Below, in pieces: positions 22,032-32,719 of a stretch of 64,000 nt of DNA; the stretch's first letter is position 1, and every line of letters starts with the position of its first letter. The notes beneath the pieces are model-generated. The model searched no databases. It saw only the letters and a list, made by a program, of their open reading frames with translations, and was not told the DNA's origin. Origin of the DNA: Chrysophaeum taylorii (lineage: Eukaryota > Sar > Pelagophyceae > Pelagomonadales > Pelagomonadaceae); assembly GCA_029834535.1 (NCBI GenBank), contig JAQMWT010000239.1, forward strand, positions 1-64,000, in the 5' to 3' direction. Position numbers and translations under genes: made by a program.

Positions 22032-23330
22032 CTAGGTGTCGAAATAAGCATTATGACCGTAGCTCCCGAAGTGTCGGTGGGGTCGCTGCTTTGGGCGGGT
22101 CTCAGGTAGCTGGTTGGTTCGTGGCTGGGGCCGCCATTGGCGGCGACGATCGTGACCGATCTCGCGCTCGAATTCGGAGTTGCTGTCCTCCTCCTCCTCC
22201 TCATCTTCAGCATCAGCATCATCCGGCACGGCAAATGCAAGATCCTCCAGCGCCTTTTTGCACGCCTTCTTACGGCACCGCTTCCATTTGAGGTCCCCGC
22301 AGATCTCGCAGTACTTGAGTTTGCTGGCGTCGCGCGCGGCGCCGTTGTCAAGGCCGCAGACGCAGCCGTCCTTGCAGCGCTGCCACGCCTCGAAGCATGC
22401 CGCCGAGAAAAAAGCCGCGTATAAATCGCGGCCCGCACAGGCCCCAGCACATCATGGCAGTGTTGCACTCGCGGTAGTCATAGGCCTCAGCCCAGTCACC
22501 CTTGTTGCCGGCCCCAAACTTGGTCTCGGCGTTCCCTTTGTTGTCGGCGTAGTCCACGAAAAAAAAAACTGGGGCATCTCGTCGAGTTTCAGGACAAGGC
22601 GGGGGTCCGATACGGGTGCTCGTCCATAATCCCCGCGGCCTTGAGCTCGGCGCGAAGTGACTCCGTGGATAATTTATTTCCCGCAAAGTACTCCTCGACC
22701 ATCTCGTCGCAGTTCACGGCGGCACGCTTCGCCTCGATTATTTTGCTTGATCTTCGTGCTGATCCGGTGGGAGTTGCGGGCGAAGAAACCTATGAATAAT
22801 TCTTCCGAGGGCGAATGGCCGCACACAAGTTTGTAGTTGGCGTTGTTGAACGGGACTTCCTTGCGTCCGCCGCGTCGGTTCTGAAGTCGACGAATGAGGA
22901 CCAAAATATGGCGCACTTTGACTCCAATCTCTTCGCAGCTTGGCGCGGCGCGGGCCTTGTTGCTCTCAACAATCCATTTCACAGGCGCCTGCTCCTCCTT
23001 CGGCGCGAGCAACATCCGGTCCGAGTTGGAGGGTGCGTCGCGGCTGTTTCATCAAACAAAACACGCTCCTTCAGTCTATCGTCGAGCTGTCGTCTCCAGG
23101 TGATGATAAGCTCAATCCAGTCTGGGTGGTCAGTCATGCACTTCTTGGCCCCTACTCCTTCCTTCTCGCAATACGCTAAGGCCTCCCTCCGCGAAGAAAA
23201 ACTTTCTGCTGCTGGCGTTTCTTTTCCGCGTCCAACGCAGCCGTTTTCTTGTTGAAAACTCGCTTCGGAGCCGATTTTCTCGCTGCCGCTTCTCCCGGGC
23301 TGTCTGTCTGTCTGTCTGTCTGTCTGTCAT
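22032..23330 (-). pseudogene. Transposase-like remnant with Cys-rich C-terminus
   Basis: Joining frames on the minus strand gives a basic N-terminal part, then DHPDWIELIITWRRQLDDRL, then a possible catalytic block KLDEMPQFF..VDYADNKGN near 22545-22590, then CNTAMMCWGLC, a Cys-rich stretch (CKDGCVCGLDNG, KYCEICGDLKWKRC), and an acidic tail. LDEMPQF-VDY resembles the first-Asp region of pogo-like DDE enzymes, but I cannot confirm it. At least four frame changes are needed. Lying inside a TIR element fits a dead transposase. It could instead be an unknown host gene with introns. Confidence 0.35.
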
Positions 23331-23443
23331 AGGGGCCCGCCCAGGCTCCTTCCATGCGTTGGGGCGCTTCGCCACCTTCGGCTTGGCTCTGGTCGCCTTC
23401 CTATCTACTACGGAAGCTGAGTTTCGAAAGAGCGGGTAATTTT

Positions 23444-23790
23444 CAGCGTGGGGAATTCACTTCAGCAAGTGAACGTGAACCACTTCACCAGCCAAGCAAT
23501 TTTGGTGAAGTGAATTAAAGTAAACACGTCGCGCTACGTGTCTATCGTGAACCTTGGTGAAGTGAACGCCACTTTTTTTTTTAACGCCAGAGCCGGTCCC
23601 TACCGCGCCCCGTCAGTTCCGCGCCCCCCGCCCGCTATTATTGCCTAGGTCTGGTGCTCTTAGATTCATTCGCGTTTTGGGGCGAAGGAGGAGTCACCGT
23701 GGATGGGGTTCAGTGTTTCTTACTTTAGGCGATGTGAACGACCGACCTCGGTATCTTCGTCTTGTTCTTCCTGGGTCTTGCTACGCGTTC
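23444..23790 (-). mobile_element. Solo hAT 3' terminus, inverted copy
   Basis: Starting at CAGCGTGGGGAATTCACTTC the sequence runs as a close inverted copy of 30790-31117, including the TGAAGTGAAC-type subterminal repeats, the oligo-T/A tract and the last coding codons (..IPRSVVHIA stop). Similarity fades near 23780-23800. The rest of the element is missing. It is nested in the 3-kb TIR element. Confidence 0.8.
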
Positions 23791-24654
23791 GAGCTGGGCG
23801 ATACGGTCTGGATCGTTGGCGACGCCGCAGTGCGCCTTGACGATGCCGAGGGCGTCGAGCTTGCGCGCGGCGAGCTTCTGCGTCGCCCATTCGCCGCCGG
23901 CGTCTCTCAGGATCTCGCGGCACGTCAGGTCCTGGGCCGTCGGCTTGAGGATCGGATCTTCTTTTGCTCATTCAAAACTCTTCAAACGTCCACCGTCTGT
24001 CCCGGGGGGGGTGGGGTGTTTGGTATGAAAATAAGGTCCAAGATCGCCCTGGGGGCTGCCGTCAGTGTGGCGGTAGCATGGGGACTTCATGGACGAGTCT
24101 GTGATGGTCTTCTCACCTCTAGAAGTCATTTTTAAGGAGATTTCTTAATTCGAGTCTATAATTAATTAATTTTTATTAATTTTAATTAATTAATTATTTT
24201 TTGACAAGGCGAATTTAGTCGTGCTCTAGAAACTTTCACACACTTACTTCGACTTGGATCTTCGCGATTTTTCTGCGCGTAGAGGGGCGCAAGACGCGTC
24301 GTTTGCGCACATAAAAACCACCTGTTGCCCGCACACCCCGACCCCCCCTGAATTTCGGCGCGCTTAGGTGGCTGTTCTTAATTGTAGATTCTAACTAACT
24401 AAATTGAAGAAAGAAGCTCTCCAAAAGTGTAAAACCGTATCTGGGTGCCCTGACGTTGGACATTCCGAAATACACAAAGTGCGGTCGCTTTTTTTAAGGT
24501 TGCGTCAAGTCTACTCCGTCTTGACATCGATGATCGGGCGAAAGAAAAGGCGGAGTTCTCCTTCTACCGGGTGTTAAACTTTGGACCGCAAAAAACGGAC
24601 CGCAAGTCATCATCAATGTGAGGCAAGAGAAATTTGACGGTTTATTATTAACCT

Positions 24655-24990
24655 ACAAGTGCAGGCCAGTAAGTTCACCTACTCCCAATCTCTAACCCCA
24701 GTAAGTTCACCTGGTCCCAGTAAGTTTCATATAAGTTCACCTGGTCAGTAAGTTCACCTAGTTCACACCAACTCCTTTGAGCTCGTCGCTCTCGCCTCCG
24801 CCAATCTAAGCTGCTTTGATCCGCACGCGCCGCCAACCTTTGAGTTTACTCTAAAAACCCTTTACTCTGAAAACCCCAGTAAGTTCACCTGGTCCCAGTT
24901 TCACCTGGTCACTCAGTTCACCTAGTCCCAATCTCAAACCCCAGTAAGTTCACGTGGTCCCAGTAAGTTCACCTATAGTGCGCGTGTATA
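24655..24990. repeat. GTAAGTTCACCT short repeat cluster
   Basis: The motif CCAGTAAGTTCACCTGGTCC and variants recur at least six times, mixed with CCCAATCTCTAACCCC-type spacers. The cluster begins with AAGTGCAGGCCAGTA, which is repeated at about 36283 and, with one change, at about 39459. At 39.5 kb it again precedes a helicase relic, so it may be the 3' terminal region of that element. Confidence 0.7.
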
Positions 24991-24999
24991 CGCCGTGAG

Positions 25000-25600
25000 G
25001 GGGCTTATCGGTATTGCGCAGCACGTGTGGGGTAGGGTGGAGTCGTCGACCCAGATGAGTATATCCTCGGGGATGCCGATCGACAGAGAGCCACGTAGAG
25101 CTGGACGTGGCAGAAGACGGGCTTGGGCAAGAGGACGCCGACCTCGCGGGGCGTCTGGCCCTGGCTCTTGTTGATCGTTTGGCGTAGGCGGGCCTTAAGG
25201 GATACAGGTTCGAGGAGCCTCGGTGACACGACGCGATCGATGATGTATCCGGTGCCGTTGCAGAGGCCGTGCGACGGGTCGAGGTTGCGAAGACTTTAAG
25301 CTCGCGATCAAAGTCAGCATGCCGTTGGTTGTCAGGGAGTTGAAAACTCGACTATAAAGAGCGAGGCGTCGTCTTCCGACCCAGCCTAGTCAGCCGAAAA
25401 GAACTCCGACGCCTCGTCTCCGGGAAAAAAAGGCCGCGGTCATGCGCGCGTTGTCAGCATCGACAACATCGTTTCGACGGGGCGTGAGAATGGCGCGCTG
25501 AAAGAGCCGCCGCGGGTCGTGGAAATAGTCTGCGAGGTCGCCGTAGACGGCTTGGAGGATCACTGTCTGGCTCTCGCGCCTACCTGATCTTTACTCTCGC
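25000..25600 (-). pseudogene. PIF1/Helitron-type helicase C-terminal relic
   Basis: On the minus strand, about 25560-25440 reads QAVYGDLADYFHDPRRLFQR and AILTPRRNDVVDADNARM. After frame changes the end reads TINKSQGQTPREVGVLLPKP then VFCHVQLYVALCRS (25080-25190). These are the late helicase motifs of PIF1-like proteins of Helitrons, including motif VI. The N-terminal Rep and Walker parts are absent here. A related relic lies at 39840-40600. Confidence 0.75.
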
Positions 25601-25649
25601 GCCTACCTGATCCTTACCCTAAACCGAGGGACAGACAAACAGACAGACA

Positions 25650-25862
25650 AACAGCATGCGTACGACCTACGGGCGGGGCCCGTCCTCTCTTCGCCTGCCC
25701 CACGCCTCGGCGATGACCCCGACTAGGTCCCGCGTACTTATCTCCGCCCGTCAGGCACATCCCCCCTACCCCACAAACCCACCCACATCCTTCATGCTCC
25801 CTACACACCCCCCCCCCTCTTAGCAGTCGACATTTAAAGACAGACAAACAAACAGACAAACA
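25650..25862 (+). repeat. Non-LTR retrotransposon 3' end, truncated copy
   Basis: GCATGCGTACGACCTACGGG through GATGACCCCGACTAGGTCCC, GCCCGTCAGGCACAT and GCAGTCGACATTTAAAGACA matches 36052-36245, the 3' end of the retrotransposon relic. It is followed by a GACAAACA-type tail, and a similar simple repeat lies just before it (25625-25650). Such 5'-truncated 3' ends are typical of LINE insertion. Confidence 0.75.
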
Positions 25863-26432
25863 TCTGTCGATTAGTAGTTAGGATGTGTCCGTCTGGAGTC
25901 AGACTGGAGTCTGTTTGTGCGCGCGAGGATCTTCAGAGGCATGACAAGCGTGAGGTGGGGAGGGCCGTTGTTCAGTAGCCGGTGGATCACTAGGCAAGTC
26001 GAGATCTTGTGCGGGTGGAATCCGGGGGACGGAGATCTCCTCCCCCCCCGCAGCGGCGCGGGCACGTGAGGGAAGACAGAGGATGGAAGGGGAAAGAAGT
26101 CGCGGGTAGTAAGTGCGTGACGCACAGGGCGCCGGGAAGAGCCTGGTGCGATATTGTCGAAAGGCGCGGGCGTTGGCGGTCCTGTCAATGGTAGCGTTGA
26201 TGTCGTCGGCGGCGGGCCAGATACGCGAAAATTCCGCCAACGTTGTCACGAACGGGTCGAGCGTCGCGTCGGCCGCGGGATTGGGCGCGACATCGTTGGA
26301 TATAGTGACGGGTGATGTATGCCGGTCGCTGAAAGGAGGAGAAAGGGTGTAAGGACGAGTGTTATACGACGGCCGGCTTAAAGCCTGAAGGGTTAGCGAA
26401 ACAAAAGCCCCAGTACCCTTATGGGATGGGAT

Positions 26433-26512
26433 GTCTTTAAATGTCGACTGCTAAGAGGGGGGGGTGTGTGTGGGGAGCATGAAGGATGTGGGTGGGTTTG
26501 TGGGGTATGAAG
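26433..26512 (-). repeat. Inverted copy of the retrotransposon terminal segment
   Basis: From TCTTTAAATGTCGACTGCTA through GTGGGTGGGTTTGTGGGG this is close to the reverse complement of about 25770-25858, so the two form a 75-80-bp inverted repeat about 570 bp apart. The sequence between them (25870-26430) holds no gene I can recognise. Confidence 0.75.
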
Positions 26513-26659
26513 GATGTCACTCACTCTTCTGATGACAGCGCACACGACAGCACCCCGAAATCAGAGCTCAATCTGGTGACGTGGTTTCATTCTGAGTCAG
26601 TATACCCTCACGTTTACCTTGACATCTCACCAACAGAAACCCATAGTCGCGTTCTTTCG

Positions 26660-27345
26660 ATGTCGGTCGTGCTTTCCCCGAGCGTCTCGCAAGAGATGGC
26701 AGTTCCGCCGGAGAAGACGTTGCTCAAGCGAAAATCCTCGTTTCGTGTGGTAAGGAAGAGGGCGGCTCGGGTGACGGGGTTGCATGGTTTCTTGAGCGGC
26801 AAGGCGAGGAACTCGCTCCTCAAGAATGATTCCAGCGTGCGTGAAGCGCCTATGTTTGAGAAGGAGGAGACCAAGGAGGAGCCGGTCGAGGTCGAGCAGT
26901 TACTAGTGAAGCAAGGCTTGCCAGTGGAGGAAGACAGGAAGGAGCCGGTGGTCGAACCGCCTGCGGTCCGTGCCGAGGAAGAGGCGGACGACGCGACGAT
27001 CGCGCTTGCAGCCGACGAGTCGCTCGCGGCGAAGACGCCCGAGCTTGATGATGATGATGGCTCGAAGAAGGAGGAACTTACCGACACGGCCAAGGTCGAG
27101 CCAGTGCTGCCAGTCGAGCAAGACGTGCCAGTGGAGGAAGATAGGAAGGGGTCTGCGGTTGACCGGGGTGCAGTCGTCGCAGAGGAGGAGCACGCTGCTG
27201 ACGACAAGCCGGTTGAGACTGTGTCGACGAAGCCGCCGGAGGCTCGCGCTGCTGATAACACTCCGGTGGAGATGCCAGTGGATCCTGCGGCGAACGACAA
27301 AGCCGGTGGAGACGCCAATCGAGTCGCGTTCTTCGCAAGCGGATG
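26660..27345 (+). CDS. Acidic Glu/Pro/Val repeat protein, reading frame broken
   Basis: The open frame reaches back to 26486, but that start lies in a dispersed repeat, so I use the ATG at 26660 (228 residues). A basic N-terminal part (LLKRKSSFRVVRKRAARV) is followed by an acidic, disordered region with two copies of PVEEDRKxxxVxxxxV.AEEE and several PVE-type repeats. The frame ends at 27345, but the same repeat style (KPVETPIES, DTPVEEAMKVV) continues in another frame to about 27569, so a frameshift near 27300 or a small intron is likely. No catalytic domain is seen. A disordered structural or nuclear protein is possible; so is a pseudogene. Confidence 0.4.
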
Positions 27346-27569
27346 ATGTCGAGCAGGACACGCCGGTCGAGGAGGCCATGAAGGTGGTCAAAGCAATCCC
27401 CGAACCTATCAAGGCGATATCACCCACGACGATGCCACCGAAAACGCTCACATGTAAAGAAGAGAAAGAGATCGAGCATATGTCGCGGTGGACGTCCCGC
27501 TCGTCGACATTAAGAGTCAGCGACCCCACGACGGTCGATCCAATCGTCGTCGTGCTGTGCAACCTCTGA

Positions 27570-28185
27570 GCAAACACCAACTCGAGTCGGAGCCACGAGG
27601 TGAGTGCGGCGAACAAACAGGCATCACGCCGGTGGGTGCGCACGCTCCCAGCCCCGAACTGTTTTAAAGTGCGCTTCGCCTGGAGACGTCACTAGCGTTT
27701 GAAAGTATCGTGCATGTCGGTTCAAAAAGGTTATTAAATATGTGCGGTGACTTGACTACCCATGCTGGCAGAGGAAGGGTGGGTACAAGAACTGCGCTCA
27801 AAGACATGGCAGCTGGCGCGCGAGGATGATGCGAGTGCCAGCGTAAAGCTGGAAGTCGCGGAGGCCAACTCGCTAAAAAATCTAGCGGCATTGCAAACGT
27901 GATACTGCCTGGCAGGGGTGATCCCCATTGCATCGCGGAGTGGCAGCTCCGAGATCGGCGACAATCGAGTCGGTTCGAAGACTGCCGAGATGCTGGGTCG
28001 TCGAGGCAAGCTTGACTATCAACGGCAGAACTCCTCCGTCGGATGTTGCTTGTTCTTCCTTTTGCGCTGATGCGCGGCAGCCTCGTCGGCGATGAAATTC
28101 GGTCTAATCTTCCGAGGGTAGTCGATGGACCAATTTACCTCAACTGTGGCGGTATTGTACTTCTCTTCATATTCGTGTAATCACA
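27570..28185. other. No gene recognised
   Basis: Only short ORFs on both strands. A plus-strand stretch (about 27800-27900) reads ASASVKLEVAEANSLKNLAA and may be a decayed coding fragment, but nothing identifies it. Confidence 0.4.
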
Positions 28186-28193
28186 ATTATAAA

Positions 28194-31117
28194 CAGCGTT
28201 GGGAAATTCACTGGGCTCACTTCACTAGGTTCACTGAATTTGGTTCACTTCACTTCACTTCACCGAAATTTTCCGTCCGAAGTCCAAAGTTCACTTCACG
28301 TTCATTCACTTTGGCTGACGACCCCGTATGATGAGCGAAGTCGAGCCGCGCTACCTCCAGAGGTGGAGGATAATGTCGATGATGAGGAGGAATACGCGGA
28401 ACAGAAGGAGGAGCACAAGAACGAGCCCACTGCGACGTCGATGCTGACGTGGTACACACCTGACAAAAGTGGACGATCGACCAGGTTTTTCCAAGGTGTG
28501 GGACTGCGTGCGTCGACTGAAGTTAAATCATCCTGTCCGCGTCAGTGGGAAGGCGACGCATGTGTGTGTCGGTGCTGGGAGCGCCTGAAGGTGGCGAGAG
28601 ACTTCAAGAAAAGCACATGGCAGACGACCATGCCCTCTTGGGGCCCACTTCAAGGCTGCGCATCCACTTCAAGGCTGCGCATCCGGAGGATGAGCTGGGA
28701 CGTCAACAGCTCACCAAGAAACTGAAGACACAGACCAAGAAAAGGAGGGCGTTATGACGACCGTGGGCGTTGTGGCAGCCTCGAAGAATAAATCGGGTAT
28801 TACGAGATACTTCATGGCCGTGCCCAGCCAGGCAAAGCACTCATCCCTGATAGCGTTCTCGGCTCGGCACTACGTGTACACGTCGCATCGGATTTCCAAG
28901 CGCACCTTTGACGACGAAGATCATCGCAACCTAATTGAGGCGTATTACCGCGGCGGTGGCGGGAAAGGCAAGTGCCCGATCATGACTCGAAAGGCGCTGT
29001 TTGAATGGGTGGACGCTGAATATCGTTGCTTTGTTCGAATCTTCAAGCACGTCGTTACGGAGTGTTATTTATGAAGCGGCTTTCGGCAATCCATTCGCCC
29101 AGGTGCTGCATGACGGCGGGAAAACTCAAGGATAAGTTCAAGCGACAGGCCATTGGGCTATCCTTCATCTGGCCCGATTGGAGTGGCGTTGAGACGGTGT
29201 GCGTGGGCCTCGTTCCAGCTGACGACGGAACCGATTCCGACACGGCTTCCCTGCTCCGTCCTGTGGTCGTGGAGCGTGCGGGAATCGATATCGATTTGGC
29301 GGCCGTAACCATTGTTCAAGACCGGGCTGCAATTGGGGTCGCCGAAGAAGAATTTTTTGTTGAGGTCGAAGCGTGTGACATGCATGATATCTTAAAGATC
29401 TCGGCAGCGGCATGTGGCGACTTGACACGATCCAGAGGCAAGCAGGTGATTAGTCCTTTCCCAGCTGGCCAGGAGCTGCTGAACAGTGCCAACGATGGAG
29501 CCACGTACTTTTCTTACGGCACACACGTTTGAAGGATCCGCATGCGCTTTTGCCATTACAGCCGGGGAAATCGCCGAAGCTCAAGCTCAAGCTCGACCTC
29601 AATAAGACGAGGTTCCGGGCGCTATACCAACTTATTCGTTCCTTGCTGCGTATGCACCACGTGCTCAAACTGTACACGGCGACCAACATTGGACTCCCCT
29701 GAACAATCAGTGATGAGCAATGGGTGGCGTTGGCTGAATTCGAGGCGATTTTTGCTATAACGGATGAGGCCGTTGTTTTCGTGCAACATGGACACTTATA
29801 CCTGGGGGCGTGCGCCGCATTGATCAAGCACAACATGATCGAGTCACTGCGAGCTGGGACGCTAGAAGTCATCAATCTCCCGAACATAACTGCGAAATCC
29901 ATGCCACGTAAGACTGTCGATGTTGACGACCTCAGCGAGACCGGCAAAATCTGTCTTGAACGGGCTATTCTCGAATGTGAGCGTCGGTTTTGCGGGAATA
30001 ATGAAAACTACGTGCGTCACTTCGACTACGAATTCAACGATTGCGAGCTGATTGCCTTCCTTCTTGACTTTCGGAATATCAACTGCCGGCACCTGTCGTC
30101 CAATCAAAGAGCTCAGGCCAGGAAGTTGCTCAAGGAAGAATATGTGATTTACGCACGGACTGCATTCCACCACGAAAGGGCAAAGACTTCCTCCGAGTCT
30201 GCGCCGCCCTCCGAACCTGCGCCTGCCCGCAGCCTCTTGGCGGCACTCGACGCACCCGGCGCTTGGGACGACGAAATGAGTGGCGACGTGCCTTCTCTTG
30301 CTATGCCTGAGAACCAGATGCCCGATTTCAATGTGGAGTTTGAACAGGTAGGTCTCCACTCAATGGATCATCAGGCTCTCGAGATCGCTCAGCTGGAAAG
30401 AGCATTATCTTGAACTTGAGAAGAAGGATGAGGTCGGCTTCACAGACCTGGTTCGACGTTGGAAAGCTGTATCGACCGCTCACCTAAGAGCAGCATGGGT
30501 TCGTTCCTTCCGGACATGGCGAGAGCCTCCTCTCACGGGATTTTTCGATTGGTACACATGGCGCGCAGAGCTACTGTGAGCGCTGCCTGAGCATTGGAAA
30601 TCTTGTCCTGACCGAGAGAAACACGTTTCTCGGCGCGGACGAGACGGACAAAGTTGCCCTACTGCGCATGAACAAGAATTTCATTGCGGCGGCCCGGATT
30701 AAGTACAGGGACCTCGGACACGAGACCGAGTTCAAAAACGACGAGAGCACCATCCCCGAAGACTCTTTGAGATGGAGGTTGATGAGGAAGAACCAGACGG
30801 AAATACCGAGGTCGGTCGTTCACATCGCCTAAAGTAAGAAACACTGAACCCCATCCACGGTAACTCCTCCTTCGCCGCGAAACGCGAATGAATCTATGAG
30901 CACCAGACCTAGGCAATAGCGCGCGGGGGGCACGTAACTGACGGGGCGCGGCAGGGACCGGCGCTGGCGTTAAAAAAAAAAAAAAAATGTGGCGTTCACT
31001 TCACAAAGGTTCACAATGGCCACGTAGGGTGACGTGTTCACTTCAAGTCACTTCACCAATATTGCGTGGCTGGTGAAGTGGTTCACGTTCATTTGCTGAA
31101 GTGAATTTCCAACGCTG
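28194..31117 (+). mobile_element. hAT transposon with TIRs and 8-bp target duplication
   Basis: The left end CAGCGTTGGGAAATTCACT (28194) and the right end AGTGAATTTCCAACGCTG (to 31117) are inverted repeats differing by one base of indel, with the CAG-type start usual for hAT. Both are flanked by the same 8 bp, ATTATAAA (28186-28193 and 31118-31125), the hAT target-duplication length. The subterminal regions are full of TTCACTTCAC or its complement, probable transposase binding sites. The interior encodes a BED finger and hAT transposase with frame breaks. Intact ends and target duplication argue for a fairly young insertion. Confidence 0.93.
28330..30832 (+). pseudogene. hAT transposase, BED finger plus dimerisation domain, frameshifted
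   Basis: The BED finger lies at about 28545-28760: VCVCRCW, then in another frame TSRLRIHFKAAHPEDELG (Cys-Cys-His-His). The core is spread over frames 28754-29074, 29026-29532 and 29590-30413, including ALYQLIRSLLRMHHVLKLY and a long open stretch from 29724 with a Ser/Pro/Ala-rich insert. The C-terminal dimerisation motif is YCERCLSIGNLVLTERN (about 30570-30620), then LRMNKNF, and it ends ..SVVHIA at 30832. hAT enzymes excise DNA through an RNase H-like fold. Several frame changes make this copy non-coding as read, unless some are introns. Confidence 0.8.
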
Positions 31118-31125
31118 ATTATAAA

Positions 31126-32700
31126 TCAGCTTTCGAGTCTTCGTTTGAAGGTGTTAGTGGTGTTGAGTGACAGCCGGAAGCGTTTCTCAACCCGCTTGAC
31201 ACCCTCGGGACGTTGAGGACAAGGTCAAAGCCGCTTAAGACGAGAGTGCACACCCGTGCCACAAGAGGATTTACTGACTCCACCAGCTCGGGTTAACTAT
31301 CTCGCCACACGCCAGAGGACGTGGTCTTTTCTTCGCACACATGCGACGACCGACGCGAGGCTTGAACTACCGTGAACGCTCTCAACGCCGTGATATTTTT
31401 TTGAACGATGCGCGCCGATCACAGAGTTCCTTTTTCATGCAACATAGATCAATCCCGTGTCTCAAGACTTCGCGACGCACTTCTCCTGGCCGAAACGGAC
31501 GCGGAGTTCGCAGTTTGGAGATGGTTCCCCCGTCACTCACGCCTGCCCGGAGCTCGGCCCGTCTCGCTTTGTGCGTTCCCCAAGAGTCCTCTTCGGCGGG
31601 CGGGCGGCCGGCCGGCCCACAGCACGCACTTGACAGCACTACGCAGGTACACGCCTGGGTGTGGAACGACACCGAAACGCAGAGCAGCACAATATAGGAA
31701 GGGTGGCACAGCCGACGAGGTTGAACTTGGGCCCGGGGGTGACAGCGAGGGAAGACTGATGCAGAGCTGGTGGACCCCGGGGGCTGTTGGGACGGGGGCA
31801 GACTGCAGCCGGAGCCCCTTGATGTGCGCTCCTTTCGGCTCATCAAAGCGCATCGGACGGCGGCTCGTGTCATTTTCAGCGGGCACACTCGCGCGCAAAA
31901 CAAACCGATCTTTGGTCTTGGGGACGAGGTCATTTTGGTGAGAACTATTCACTTTCGTACGATGCTGGCCGACGGCGTCCAGGCCACCTCCTTGCGGGCG
32001 GCAGCGTGCTGTTCTGCAGCAGCGCGCCTCGCCTGACAATTCAACGAACTCTTGCAGGGGCCCTTGCGCAGCACGCCCGTGGCGGAAATTGCCCGTTTAT
32101 TCTTGGGGAGGCTCGATCGTTTTCTCGAGGAGCTGCGCGTCTGAGACGACTTCCTCCTCGAAGATGCCCTCCGCACCTCTATGACGACGACGACGACTTG
32201 TAAGCTCTTCGATGGTCACCAATCTCAGCAGAGCATATTCCAGTCTCATCATATTCCTGCATTTCCGTCGGATCTCAGCAGAGCATGATCCAGTCTCATT
32301 CCTGCAGGTTCTGTGCGCGCGAAAGTCGGCACGTTAGCGCCACGAGAGAACTTTTTGTGCGTTTTCGTTGGCTGTCCGGCGCGGCGGCAAAAACGCTTAA
32401 TGCCCAGCAGCGTGCAACTTGAGGTTGGATATCGCGCCATTTTTCGCCGTTTTTCTCAACAGCATCGCAAATTCGCCAACGGCGACGGCCGACGCGCCGT
32501 GGCGCGCCCTCCAATAACTTTCGGGCGGCTGACTTCATTCTGGATGGAGGCCTCAGGGGGAAGCGACGAGAGGAGGGTGGCGGCGGTCCGCAAGGGACGC
32601 GTCCTGCCTGCCGCCCGCCGGACATGCACGCGATGTCAAGCAGAAGAAGTCTACTACTATCTTATATGCAAGCAGCTGCTTGGGTTCGCAAAGACATGAT
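31126..32700. other. No gene recognised
   Basis: Several 90-180-codon ORFs overlap on both strands without a recognisable family. A 30-40-bp direct repeat with ATCTCAGCAGAGCAT and TCCAGTCTCAT occurs at about 32222 and 32273. The left part adjoins the hAT target site; the right part ends at the ankyrin copy 2. Confidence 0.4.
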
Positions 32701-32719
32701 ATATATCGCTGCTGCTTCT

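Larger units (their letters stand above)
21352..24391. mobile_element. 3-kb TIR DNA transposon, decayed, with nested hAT fragment
   Basis: The ends are perfect 18-bp inverted repeats: GAATCTACAATTAAGAAC at 21352-21369 and its complement at 24374-24391. The right 400 bp (about 23985-24391) is clearly related to the right end of the element at 38191-39241, including a TATA-like block before an ACCACCTG motif. Inside are a short tandem duplication (21377-21607), a Cys-rich minus-strand coding remnant (22032-23330) and an inverted hAT terminus (23444-23790). The family is uncertain; a HTH gene in the short relative and a possible DDE motif here suggest a pogo/Tc1-like group. Confidence 0.6.

Noticed and set aside
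31341-32039. Transposase-like ORFs on both strands right of the hAT element
   Set aside because: Overlapping frames without any catalytic or zinc-finger motif; no TIRs.
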